From Chryseobacterium balustinum (GTDB lineage Bacteria; Bacteroidota; Bacteroidia; Flavobacteriales; Weeksellaceae): 64,000 nt of DNA. A model generated the notes under the pieces. The model worked only from the letters and a program-made list of their open reading frames with translations. It had not been told where the DNA came from and searched no databases. The translations under genes were made by a program, and so were the position numbers. The stretch lies in contig NZ_FUZE01000021.1 of NCBI RefSeq assembly GCF_900168205.1, positions 1 to 64,000 of the forward strand, written 5' to 3'. This document shows, piece after piece, positions 43,835 through 52,933 of this stretch (the first letter of the stretch is position 1; each line of letters opens with the position of its first letter).

Positions 43835-45373
43835 TTGGAAACAATATACGACCACCTACACGCTATCAATGACAATCTCGACAATAACATTTATCTTCAG
43901 GCATTAAATTCTGCAAAATCAGGAATTATAATTACAGACAACAGACAACCTGATAACCCTATTATTTATTGCAATAAGGCTTTTGAGGACATTACAGGAT
44001 ATGCGCATAACGAAATTATCGGACACAATTGTCGCTTTCTTCAGGCAAAGGATCGCACACAGCCTGAAAGGGAACAAATAAAAGACGCTGTAAAAAATGG
44101 TAAAGAATGTTATTTGGAAATCAGGAATTACAGAAAAGATGGCAAATTATTTTGGAATGAGCTTATCATATCTCCCGTAAAGAATAATAAAGGGGATGTT
44201 ACCCATTTCATCGGGGTTCAAAATGATATCAGTGACCGGAAAAAAGCAGAAAATGAATTAAGGGAAGAGAAGGCATCTGCTGAAAAAAAAATCCTAGAAC
44301 GAACCAAGGAGCTTCACGATAATGAAGCATTTCTTTCAAGCATTATTCAAACCGTGAGAGAATCTCTTTTAGTGCTGAATTCCGATTACCGGGTTTTAAG
44401 TGCCAATACTCACTTTCTAAATTCATTTAAAGTAACACATGAAGATACGGTTGGGAAAATATTGTTCGAATTGGGAAATCATCAATGGGATATTGCAGCT
44501 TTAAAAGAATTGCTAATGAAAATTCTTCCTACCAATAATCCCGTTATCGATTTTGAAGTAGAACACGATTTCCCATATATCGGAAGAAAAATTATGCTTG
44601 TTAATGCATACCGAATAGAGTTTGAAGGGCAATATAAAGACAGAATATTGATCGCTATTGAAGATATTACAGAAAAAAAGGAAATTGATCGTAGAAAGGA
44701 TGATTTTCTCTCTATTGCAAGTCATGAATTAAAAACACCTTTAACTACAATTAAGGGATTTGTACAGCTTCTTACTCGAATGGCTCCCGAAGAAGCCTCG
44801 GAAAAATTCTTGACAACTCTGGAAAAAGTCTCCCTTAATGTTAACAGACTTAACAACCTGATTTCTGAACTGCTGGATACTTCCAAAATACAGTCCGGAA
44901 ATATAGAAATCCATAATGAAGCGTTTCAGATTGATACACTTATCCATGATACGGTAGAGAATCTTTCTCTTGCTACAGACTACACGATCAATATCACCAG
45001 CAATACGAAGGCTACCATTTTTGGTGACGAACTACAGATTTCCCAAGTAATCAATAATTTGATTTCGAATGCTATCAAATATTCGCCTGGTTCCGATAAA
45101 ATTGATATCTACTGTAATAGGGTCGGAAATTTTGTAAAAGTTTCAGTAACAGATTATGGAATGGGCATCAGTCAACAGGATCATTCTAAGATATTTGAAA
45201 GATTTTTCAGGGCAAGAGATATTCAGAAAAAATTCCCCGGAATGGGAATAGGTCTTTACATATGTCGTGAGATCGTCGCCAAACACGATGGGACACTGTG
45301 GGTAGAAAGTGAAATTGGTGCAGGATCAACTTTTAACTTTACGTTACCAATTATTAAGAAGAAAAAAGAATAG
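43835..45373 (+). CDS. LOV-domain (blue-light) histidine kinase
   Basis: The 512 residues start at TTG 43835 after AGGAAG; a TAG two codons upstream excludes a longer protein. Residues about 18-135 form a LOV domain with GHNCRFLQ: Cys66 for the flavin adduct, Asn65, Arg67 and Gln70. The other flavin contacts Asn98, Asn108 and Gln129 are in place. A helical linker and a second PAS (about 165-282) follow, then HisKA with His297 in ASHELKTPLT and the HATPase domain. It binds FMN and changes kinase activity in blue light. Its stop is two bases before the receiver gene at 45376, its cognate partner. Confidence 0.93.
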   Translation: METIYDHLHAINDNLDNNIYLQALNSAKSGIIITDNRQPDNPIIYCNKAFEDITGYAHNEIIGHNCRFLQAKDRTQPEREQIKDAVKNGKECYLEIRNYRKDGKLFWNELIISPVKNNKGDVTHFIGVQNDISDRKKAENELREEKASAEKKILERTKELHDNEAFLSSIIQTVRESLLVLNSDYRVLSANTHFLNSFKVTHEDTVGKILFELGNHQWDIAALKELLMKILPTNNPVIDFEVEHDFPYIGRKIMLVNAYRIEFEGQYKDRILIAIEDITEKKEIDRRKDDFLSIASHELKTPLTTIKGFVQLLTRMAPEEASEKFLTTLEKVSLNVNRLNNLISELLDTSKIQSGNIEIHNEAFQIDTLIHDTVENLSLATDYTINITSNTKATIFGDELQISQVINNLISNAIKYSPGSDKIDIYCNRVGNFVKVSVTDYGMGISQQDHSKIFERFFRARDIQKKFPGMGIGLYICREIVAKHDGTLWVESEIGAGSTFNFTLPIIKKKKE

Positions 45374-45375
45374 AA

Positions 45376-45741
45376 ATGCAAGGTAAAAAAATAATGATCT
45401 GTGATGATGACGACAGCATTCTGGAGGTTCTTCAAATGATGCTTGAGATTGACGGCCATACTGTTTTTTTAGAAAACAACAGTACCAATCTTATTAAACA
45501 AATAAGTAACATTAACCCTGATATTTTACTCATGGATCTGTGGATGCCGGTTCTTTCAGGAGATCAATTGCTTAAAACGATAAGAACAACTGATGAATTA
45601 AAAAACCTACCTGTTATTATTCTTTCTGCAAGCGTAGATGGTAAGGAAATAGCAAATAGTGCTGGTGCAGATATGTTCATCGCGAAGCCTTTTGATATGG
45701 ACGATGTTTCCTCAGGAGTAGAAAAATTACTTTTAATTTAA
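45376..45741 (+). CDS. Receiver-only response regulator, partner of the LOV kinase
   Basis: The 121 residues form a single receiver with CDDDD at 9-13, phospho-acceptor Asp54 in LLMDLWMP, switch Ser85 and Lys104 in FIAKPFD. The ATG is two bases after the LOV kinase stop, so the pair is translated from one mRNA. It is nearly a duplicate of the receiver at 24454. There is no output domain, so light signals must pass onward by a phosphorelay or by protein binding. Confidence 0.93.
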   Translation: MQGKKIMICDDDDSILEVLQMMLEIDGHTVFLENNSTNLIKQISNINPDILLMDLWMPVLSGDQLLKTIRTTDELKNLPVIILSASVDGKEIANSAGADMFIAKPFDMDDVSSGVEKLLLI

Positions 45742-45842
45742 TGTTGAGACAATATTAATATATTCTCTTTTATTTATATGTAAGTTATTCATTAGTGTTC
45801 AATTCTAAGTTTCAGTCTAAAGTTTTTCTCAGTCGTTTTTTC

Positions 45843-45850
45843 TACTTTTG
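45843..45850 (+). promoter_or_regulatory. -7 box TACTTTTG
   Basis: Matches TAnnTTTG and lies 15 bases before the preferred ATG (45866) of the EF-Tu-domain-like gene. Confidence 0.45.
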
Positions 45851-45865
45851 CTTGATCTAATTATT

Positions 45866-46168
45866 ATGAAAAAGATTGTACATTTTACCGCATTGATTAA
45901 CTATTATACAACAGAAAAAGGAGGATTGGTTACTCCTGTGTCGTCGGGTTTCCGTGCCTCTTTCAATTTTCCTTTTGAATTGAAAGTATATACGGGAGTT
46001 CAAGAATTTACCCATACAGAACTAATTTTTCCGGGCGATTCTGAAAAGGTTGATGTTACATTGATTAACGCAGATTCATTCTTGGAAAAATTATATACAG
46101 GAATGGATTTTTCAATTTTAGATAATTCCGGGATTATAGGTAACGGAATCATTACTATCCTTTTCTAA
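45866..46168 (+). CDS. Free-standing protein resembling EF-Tu domain 3
   Basis: The 100 residues, from the ATG at 45866, form a predicted all-beta barrel. The pattern follows EF-Tu domain 3: FTALINYYTTEKGGLVTPVS near the start, GFRASFNF, then FPGDSEKVDVTLI and a closing FSILDNSGIIGNGIITILF, like PGDxxxVxVxLI and FAIREGxxxxGxGxVxxI in EF-Tu. The GTPase and domain 2 are absent. It might bind tRNA or another EF-Tu partner, or reuse the fold for something else. It is a single gene with its own promoter box and a terminator at 46261-46288. Confidence 0.65.
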   Translation: MKKIVHFTALINYYTTEKGGLVTPVSSGFRASFNFPFELKVYTGVQEFTHTELIFPGDSEKVDVTLINADSFLEKLYTGMDFSILDNSGIIGNGIITILF

Positions 46169-46260
46169 AAAGATGAATTCCAATCGGATACATACTGAAT
46201 AGTGATGTTGGAACATATATTTAGAAATCAGTTCTTGTTAAAATAACTTCTAATCAAATT

Positions 46261-46288
46261 AAAACCCCGTAGTAAATACAGGGTTTTT
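46261..46288. terminator. Hairpin between convergent genes
   Basis: AAAACCC and GGGTTTT pair around a 13-base loop, with T-rich sequence on both strands. It sits between the EF-Tu-domain-like gene and the small minus-strand gene. Confidence 0.6.
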
Positions 46289-46359
46289 AATTTATATTAA
46301 GACAAAAAATCTTGCTTCATAAATAATTATTATCTTTAAAAAAGATTAATTAAAATATC

Positions 46360-46521
46360 TTAAAAGAGACTATTAGGGTTCAAATTACCTGACGCTCCTT
46401 TGGCAAGAAACACTACCTTCCTATTTAAAGACTTGGCTTTTTCTAATGCCTTAAGAGCTTTCTGACGCTCTATTTCTTTATTAATACCTGGAGTACTTTC
46501 TGGGTTATTAGAATTTTTCAT
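46360..46521 (-). CDS. Small charged hypothetical protein, 53 residues
   Basis: The ATG at 46521 is preferred over one 23 codons upstream because the extension is hydrophobic and unlike the rest. The protein opens KNSNNPESTPGINKEIERQK, followed by a Lys/Glu/Ala helix, and ends ASGNLNPNSLF. There is no signal peptide. It is convergent with the EF-Tu-domain-like gene across the 46261 terminator. Family not recognised. Confidence 0.4.
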   Translation of the reverse strand: MKNSNNPESTPGINKEIERQKALKALEKAKSLNRKVVFLAKGASGNLNPNSLF

Positions 46522-46871
46522 GATAAATAATTTTAGTGTATTTGTTCTATTAGTTCCTTGATAGAAATACAGTAGCACAAAACAGACCATTTGATAAAAT
46601 TTGATTATTAATTCTACGGTTTAGGGATAATACTTCAATAATTAATCAAATTGATAATCTTGTTCAAGCTCTATTAAGCTTTACTTAAAGATGTTGAAAT
46701 CAAAATAAAAATTCGGCCTAGATATCACTGATATTGCAATAAGCTTCCAGATTATGCCAATGTATTAACAATTCTATGCTTCTCAATTAATTTTAAGAAT
46801 CGATTGCTTGCTACTTAGTATAATGAATATGAAAGAATTTTTATTAAAGGAGTTTATTGCCAATAAAAATA
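46522..46871. other. AT-rich intergenic region
   Basis: The only structure seen is a 10-bp inverted repeat, AATTTGATTA (46598-46607) and TAATCAAATT (46643-46652). No gene is supported. A plus-strand frame from 46808 runs into the coding strand's complement of the phosphatase gene and is not credible. Confidence 0.35.
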
Positions 46872-48653
46872 CTAATTCAACTTTAGAGCTTTTAAAATTT
46901 TATGGAAAATCTCATTATTTTCATAGACTCCGGCAAAGTTTTCTGAACCAGAACCGTAAGAAAATACAGGAATCAGAGTGGCTGAATGATCATCTGTTGT
47001 AAAATCTCCCTCAATTGTATTGGTTTTCATATCTCCATGAGGAATGCTGAAACCACCCGTTTCGTGATCTGCAGTAATGACCACTAAAGTTCCGGGGTTT
47101 CGATCGGCAAACTGAATTGCTTTAGTAATCGCTCTATCGAAATCGATTCCTTCAGTAACAATCGTTCCAACATTATTACTATGACCTCCGCTGTCTATTT
47201 GAGCTCCTTCTACCATCATAAAGAATGGCTTTTTCTTGCTTTTTAAAAATTTTAAACTGTTGTCCACAGTTTCTGCCAGAAGATTTCCACGACCTTTTAA
47301 AACATGAGGAACCCCGTTTTCAGAAAGATAAAAGGCTAGATTATCAGCATTGCTCTTCCCTACTTCTTCGGCGTTATTTGCAATTTCAAAATTACTCAGA
47401 CCTGAAACTTTAGATTTACCTCCGGCTGCAAAGAATGTAAGTTTCGATTGGGTTAAATCTTGTGCAATTTCTGTTTCCATGCCACGGTCTTTTTGATGAG
47501 CGTAAAATGCAGAAGGTGTTGCGCCAACAATTTCATCGGTGGTAATAATCCCTGTACTGAAGCCTTTTTTAGAAAGAATTTCTGTTATATTTGGAATTAA
47601 TTTTCCGCCTGAATCTACTCCGATAAATCTGTTTTTTGTTTTTTTTCCTGTAGCAAAAGCAGTTGCTCCCGCTGCGGAATCGGTAGTGAAATTATCTGTT
47701 GCAGTAGTTTTTATTAAACCAATAGTTTTCAGCTGCGTTAAAGTTAATTGGCCTTTATTAGCTAAAACAGATGATGAAATTTGTGACAAACCGTTTCCAT
47801 CACCGATTAATAAAATTACGTTTTTAACAGGAACATTTTTCTTCAAATATGAAAATTTAGGCTGATAAACTTCAGAGAAAACGGTATTTGTAAACGTTCT
47901 GGATTTTAAATTATTGATATATTCCACACATTCTTTAGGATGATCTGTGTTGATAAAGTCAACTCCGTTGTGTGCGAAAAATTCCCAAGAAGTCTTTCCA
48001 TCAGGAATTGCCCAAAATCTGAAAGGTTTCCCAAACGATTTGGCTTTTTTGATAACTTCGATAACTTTCGGCAAATCATCTTCCATTAAACCACCCTTTC
48101 CGTTCCAGACAGAATATTGCTTGAAATTTAAGCTTAATAAAGCTACTTTTTTCCATTGCCCAGGCGTTAAATTATCTAACTTTTGATAATCAAACATTAT
48201 AAATTCAGGATAGGAGCTGTATTCTTCAGGCTTGGGCTGATTTCCCGAAATCACAAATACCACTTTATTCTGGGTTACAATTTTTGGATATTTTTGAATA
48301 GATTTTACAATTACCGCTAAAGTAGTTTTTGCATCAGTTTTAATGTCTATTAAAATATGAAGAGATTCCTGATGAATCATATTCAACTCTAAAGCTTTGT
48401 TTAAAGGCTCTAAATAAAGACTTTCAAATGTTTTTCCTTTCTGAATATCTTTATCTTCATGAGAAACGTACAATTGATTATTAACTAAAAAAACATCAGC
48501 TTCGATAGAATTTGCACCAGAACCTAAAGCATACCAAAACGGAGCTTTTTGTTCGTAATCGTTATGAGAATGTACTTTCACAGTTTGTGCAAAAAATAGA
48601 GTAGAAATTCCCAATGTGCCTATGAAAATACCTTTTTTTATTATTGAAAACAT
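46872..48653 (-). CDS. GDPD/PLC-like domain fused to alkaline phosphatase
   Basis: The 593 residues begin with a signal peptide (about 1-22, ending FFAQ). The N-terminal domain (about 24-255) opens VHSHNDYEQKAPFWYAL and has SIEADVFLVNNQLYVSHE, the pattern of glycerophosphodiester phosphodiesterase/PLC barrels. The C-terminal domain (about 275-593) is a complete alkaline phosphatase: metal site LIGDGNGLSQ, nucleophile Ser in TDSAAGATAFATG, then DSGGHSN and TADHETGG. The order suggests sequential cleavage of a phosphodiester and then the resulting monoester outside the cytoplasm. A second alkaline phosphatase follows upstream on the same strand. Confidence 0.85.
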   Translation of the reverse strand: MFSIIKKGIFIGTLGISTLFFAQTVKVHSHNDYEQKAPFWYALGSGANSIEADVFLVNNQLYVSHEDKDIQKGKTFESLYLEPLNKALELNMIHQESLHILIDIKTDAKTTLAVIVKSIQKYPKIVTQNKVVFVISGNQPKPEEYSSYPEFIMFDYQKLDNLTPGQWKKVALLSLNFKQYSVWNGKGGLMEDDLPKVIEVIKKAKSFGKPFRFWAIPDGKTSWEFFAHNGVDFINTDHPKECVEYINNLKSRTFTNTVFSEVYQPKFSYLKKNVPVKNVILLIGDGNGLSQISSSVLANKGQLTLTQLKTIGLIKTTATDNFTTDSAAGATAFATGKKTKNRFIGVDSGGKLIPNITEILSKKGFSTGIITTDEIVGATPSAFYAHQKDRGMETEIAQDLTQSKLTFFAAGGKSKVSGLSNFEIANNAEEVGKSNADNLAFYLSENGVPHVLKGRGNLLAETVDNSLKFLKSKKKPFFMMVEGAQIDSGGHSNNVGTIVTEGIDFDRAITKAIQFADRNPGTLVVITADHETGGFSIPHGDMKTNTIEGDFTTDDHSATLIPVFSYGSGSENFAGVYENNEIFHKILKALKLN

Positions 48654-48728
48654 TTTTTTAATTTAAAGTTGAATAAGTTTAAGCCACTTTAAGGTTTAAA
48701 ACCTTGAAATGGTTCTGCGAGTATCATA

Positions 48729-49856
48729 TTAATTAACTTTGATTCCACTTTTTTTCAAAGCTTCGACCAATTTGTGATAGATTGTATTGTTACGATAAAC
48801 ACCAGAAAAAAGCTCCTGACCTTTTCCCATTGCAAAAACAGGAACTAATGCAGCAGTATGTTGATTATCAATAAAGTTTATCTGAACTTTATTTCCTACT
48901 TCTTTTTCTTTTCCGGTTACAGCATCTTTTTCAGAAAATTTTCCGATACTCGCGCCCCCCGTTTCATGATCTGCAGTTACAACCAATAAGGTGTTTGGGT
49001 TTTTCTTAATATAATCGATGACAACACCAATTGTTTTATCAAAATCAAGAACTTCTTTGGTCATCATTTCGGCATCTTTTGCATGACCTCCCCAATCTAT
49101 GAACGAACCTTCAATCATCAGGAAAAAAGGTTTATTTTCTTTAGAAAAATAATCTAAAGCAGTTTGAGTAGCTTCAGGTAAAAAATCTCCTCTTCCCTGA
49201 ACTTTATTAGGTAATTCATCCTGAGCCAATAAGTATAAATTTTTCTTTCCTAAAACTGGTTTTGATAATGAAACCGTATCTATTCTATAATTTTTGTTTA
49301 ATTCTGATAAAAGATTTTTTCCGTCTTTTCTTTTATTGAAAAACTTTAAACCTCCTCCTGCAGCAAAATCTACATTAGATTTTAAAAACTCTAAAGCAAT
49401 ATCTTCATGCAAATCTCGGTCTTTTACATGAGCATAATAAGAAGCTGGCGTTGCGTGAGTAATAGAAGTAAGGCTTACCAAACCCGTTTGATAATCGTTT
49501 TTCTGAAGTTGCTCAAAAATTGTAGGAATCGCAATAGAATCTTTATCTACGCCAATTGCTCTTTTATAGGTTTTTTTTCCGGTTGACAGAGCAGTTGCTC
49601 CAGCTGCAGAATCAGTAATTAAATCACTTGTTGACGACGTTTCTGAAAGCCCAACAACCTTAAATTTGGTAAAATTCGGTTCTGAATTTCCAAAATAAAA
49701 AGCCGAAGTCACCTGAGAAACTCCCATCCCATCTCCTATCATAAAAATGACATTAAGTGGTTTTTGTTTTTTTTGAGCAGACAACAATGCTGTAAAAAGA
49801 AGCACAAACAAAACTGTAAATCTCTTAAAATTAACGACTTTACAATAATAATTCAT
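48729..49856 (-). CDS. Alkaline phosphatase
   Basis: The 375 residues run from the ATG at 49856; a TTG 16 codons upstream is less likely. The signal peptide (about 1-28) ends LLSAQ. The alkaline phosphatase fold has the metal-binding FMIGDGMGVSQ, the nucleophile Ser in TDSAAGATALSTG, and the late metal ligands in DWGGHAKD, TADHETGG and DNQHTAALVP. It releases phosphate from monoesters in the periplasm or at the surface. It lies 75 bases upstream of the GDPD-phosphatase fusion on the same strand (one operon) and is divergent from susC. Confidence 0.92.
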   Translation of the reverse strand: MNYYCKVVNFKRFTVLFVLLFTALLSAQKKQKPLNVIFMIGDGMGVSQVTSAFYFGNSEPNFTKFKVVGLSETSSTSDLITDSAAGATALSTGKKTYKRAIGVDKDSIAIPTIFEQLQKNDYQTGLVSLTSITHATPASYYAHVKDRDLHEDIALEFLKSNVDFAAGGGLKFFNKRKDGKNLLSELNKNYRIDTVSLSKPVLGKKNLYLLAQDELPNKVQGRGDFLPEATQTALDYFSKENKPFFLMIEGSFIDWGGHAKDAEMMTKEVLDFDKTIGVVIDYIKKNPNTLLVVTADHETGGASIGKFSEKDAVTGKEKEVGNKVQINFIDNQHTAALVPVFAMGKGQELFSGVYRNNTIYHKLVEALKKSGIKVN

Positions 49857-50111
49857 AATAGTTATATTTTTAATAAAATTCAAGAACACGAAATAAGGGC
49901 ACAAAATTAGACATAATTTGATTTAAAAATCATAAATACAAAATCATAAACACAATGTTAACAAGGAAATAACTGGATTTAAGCTATTTAAAAAAGTTTG
50001 TTTACATAAAGTTTTTACAAATTTAATTTTCAGCAAAAATATTTACATTTTATTAATTTTAAAAAGTTATTACTTAATGTTAAATTAACAGATTTCAACG
50101 TTTCATCACCC

Positions 50112-50119
50112 TAATTTTG
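50112..50119 (+). promoter_or_regulatory. -7 box TAATTTTG of the susC gene
   Basis: Exact TAnnTTTG match, 17 bases before the ATG at 50137. Confidence 0.5.
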
Positions 50120-50136
50120 CACCAAAATAAAAAGGA

Positions 50137-52911
50137 ATGAAACGTATTTATATGATGCCAACTGTTTTGATGAGTTGTGTCAGCTTAACATTTGCGCAAA
50201 AAAAAGAATCTGATACGCTCCAGGATGACAACAGATTGAAAGATATTGAAGAAGTCGTGATGATTGGTTACGGTTCTCAGAAAAAATCTGACGTAACCGG
50301 AGCGGTAGGATCTGTAAAAAGTGAAGATTTCAATAAAGGTTTAGTTGCAAACGTTGGTCAATTACTTCAGGGAAAAGTTGCCGGAGTAAATGTTTCTAAT
50401 GTAAGTGGAGAACCGGGAGCCAATCAAAACATTATTATCAGAGGAGTTGGAAGTTTACGTTCAGGAACTACTCCATTATACGTTGTAGATGGTTTTGTAA
50501 TCGATAACAGCAACACCGGAACTGCAAATAATCCAATGAATTTCATCAATCCACAAGATATTGAATCATTAGATATTTTGAAAGATGCATCAGCTGCCGC
50601 AATCTACGGTGCAAGAGGAGCTAATGGTGTTATCGTAATTACAACTAAAAAAGGGAAGAAAGGAAGAACACAGATGAATCTTTCTTCAAATCTTACGATT
50701 TCAAACCTTGCCAACAAAATGAATGTCTTCAGTGCAGACGAATTTAGGAGACAGGTAACTGCAGCCGGTGGAAAGCTTGACGACATGGGTGGAAATACCG
50801 ATTGGCAAGACGAATTAACTAGAACAGGGATTTCTGAAAACGTAAATTTCTCAGCGTCTGGAGCAACAGAAAATTCTAATTACTATGCAGCTTTAGGATA
50901 CGAAGATCAGGAAGGTATTCTTTACAACAGTAACCTAAAAAGATATTCGGGGCGTGTGAATGTTTCTCAGAAAGCTTTTGATGGAAGAGTAAATATTGAC
51001 TTCAATTTAAACGGAATAAGAACCGAAAACAATAGACCCAACGCAACCAGTGTAGTGTCTGAAATGTTAACATGGAATCCTACATTCCCTGCATACACAA
51101 ATGGTGCACCAACTACAGTATTTAACAATGGTGCTTTCAATCCTCTAATCCGTCGCGAGATTTATAAAGATTTCACAACGAACAACAGAATTTTAGCAAA
51201 TGTTTCTCCCTCTGTAGAAATTATTAAAGGATTGACTTACAAATTAAATCTAGGGGTTGATTATTCTACAGCAGAAAGGATTATTCAAAATATTCCACAT
51301 GCTGTACCTTTAGAAAACGGTAGTTTAAATCTTAGCAATTATTCAAATAACAATACTCTTGTAGAGAATACATTAACCTATAAATTTAAAATCAACAGTC
51401 ATGATTTTAATGTTATGGCAGGACATTCGTATCAGAAATTACTGCTCACTTCAAGAGGGTCGTATTATCAGAATTTCCCAAATAACGGAATTGAGCCACA
51501 ATATCAAATCCCTGCATTATTACCTGCCGATTTGCAGAAGGTAACATCCACAGTTGTTGCTAATAAAAATGAGTTACAATCTTGGTTTGGTAGAGTAAAC
51601 TATGGTTATCAAGATAAATATCTTTTAACAGCAACTTTAAGAGCAGACGGATCTTCAAAATTTGGTTCGAATAACCGTTACGGAATTTTTCCTTCACTTG
51701 CTGCAGGATGGAATATCAGTAAAGAGAGTTTTCTTGAGAATGTAACCGCAATCAGCAACTTGAAACTAAGAGCCAGTTGGGGTAAAACCGGAAATCAGGA
51801 AATACCGAGTAAAATTACAAAGAGAAGCTATCAGGCAGATTCCAATGGAAGTGCACAGGCAACGTACCCATTAAATGACAGTGGAAATTATCCTGTCGGA
51901 ATATATTTAGTAAGAGCCAACAACCCAGACCTTCAGTGGGAAGTTACTACACAAACCAATATTGGTTTAGATTTCGGAATTCTAAATAACAGATTAACGG
52001 GTACTATAGATTTTTTTAATAAAGTTTCTGATAATATTCTTTTAGAAATAAACCCTGTAGATCCTATTGAACCCGCTCCAAAAGTTTGGAAGAATATTCC
52101 AAATATGAAGATCAATAATACTGGTTTAGAATTGTCACTAAATTATAATAGTAATCCAAACAAAGCATTTACTTACAGCATTGGAGGAAATACTTCATTC
52201 ATTAAAAATAAGGTGAAAGACTCTCCATATAAAGTAATTACTACAGGAGAAGCGCAAGGTCCTGGAACAACGAACGCTGTAATAAATGGTTACGTTAACG
52301 GAGAACCAATCGGAACGTTCTACGTAAGAGAATTTTTAGGTTTAAGTGAAAACGGTACTAATATTTTCAGAGATGTAAACGGAGACGGAATTATTACAGA
52401 CAACGACAGAGTAGCATCTGGGAGTGCATTACCAGATTTCACTTACAATATTTCCCTGAAAGCTGCTTACAAAAATTTCGACTTAGGATTAAATTTCAAC
52501 GGAGTTGTAGGAAATATGATCTATAATAATACTGCTTCTACATTATTTTCAAGAGGTAGATTAGGAATATCGCAAAATACAACAGATGCGGCAACACAAT
52601 TCCCTAACGAAAGTTTAAACAATACCAATGTAATTTCTACAAGATACCTTGAAAAAGGTGATTTCTTTAGATTGAACAATGCTACTTTAGGATATAGTTT
52701 AGATCCTAAAATCTTAGGAATTGGCGAACACATCAGAAATATCAGATTCTCGGTAACAGCTCAAAACTTATTTGTCATCACAAAATATTCAGGTTTTGAT
52801 CCTGAAATCAATACAGGCTTGTCTCAGGGTGGAATTCAGTCTTTCGGGATCGATTACGCTACTTATCCTAAAGCAAGAAGCTTTGTATTTGGTGTAAACG
52901 TAGCATTTTAA
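50137..52911 (+). CDS. SusC/RagA-type TonB-dependent outer-membrane transporter
   Basis: The 924 residues begin with a signal peptide (about 1-20, ending TFAQ). The usual carboxypeptidase-like domain is missing, so the plug follows almost at once (about 35-165): EEVVMIGYGSQKKSDVTGAV and IIIRGVGSLRSGTTPLYVVD. The barrel ends in VFGVNVAF. It imports substrates delivered by its SusD partner, which starts 22 bases downstream. No glycoside hydrolase is nearby. Instead two alkaline phosphatases are divergent, so a phosphorylated ligand is possible. It is expressed from a TAATTTTG promoter box. Confidence 0.94.
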   Translation: MKRIYMMPTVLMSCVSLTFAQKKESDTLQDDNRLKDIEEVVMIGYGSQKKSDVTGAVGSVKSEDFNKGLVANVGQLLQGKVAGVNVSNVSGEPGANQNIIIRGVGSLRSGTTPLYVVDGFVIDNSNTGTANNPMNFINPQDIESLDILKDASAAAIYGARGANGVIVITTKKGKKGRTQMNLSSNLTISNLANKMNVFSADEFRRQVTAAGGKLDDMGGNTDWQDELTRTGISENVNFSASGATENSNYYAALGYEDQEGILYNSNLKRYSGRVNVSQKAFDGRVNIDFNLNGIRTENNRPNATSVVSEMLTWNPTFPAYTNGAPTTVFNNGAFNPLIRREIYKDFTTNNRILANVSPSVEIIKGLTYKLNLGVDYSTAERIIQNIPHAVPLENGSLNLSNYSNNNTLVENTLTYKFKINSHDFNVMAGHSYQKLLLTSRGSYYQNFPNNGIEPQYQIPALLPADLQKVTSTVVANKNELQSWFGRVNYGYQDKYLLTATLRADGSSKFGSNNRYGIFPSLAAGWNISKESFLENVTAISNLKLRASWGKTGNQEIPSKITKRSYQADSNGSAQATYPLNDSGNYPVGIYLVRANNPDLQWEVTTQTNIGLDFGILNNRLTGTIDFFNKVSDNILLEINPVDPIEPAPKVWKNIPNMKINNTGLELSLNYNSNPNKAFTYSIGGNTSFIKNKVKDSPYKVITTGEAQGPGTTNAVINGYVNGEPIGTFYVREFLGLSENGTNIFRDVNGDGIITDNDRVASGSALPDFTYNISLKAAYKNFDLGLNFNGVVGNMIYNNTASTLFSRGRLGISQNTTDAATQFPNESLNNTNVISTRYLEKGDFFRLNNATLGYSLDPKILGIGEHIRNIRFSVTAQNLFVITKYSGFDPEINTGLSQGGIQSFGIDYATYPKARSFVFGVNVAF

Positions 52912-52933
52912 TTAATTATTTAAAAAGAGAACA

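Noticed and set aside
46808..47002. A plus-strand 64-codon frame beginning MLLSIMNMKEFLLKEFIANK
   Set aside because: Most of it is antisense to the well-supported phosphatase gene, with no family match or start signal.
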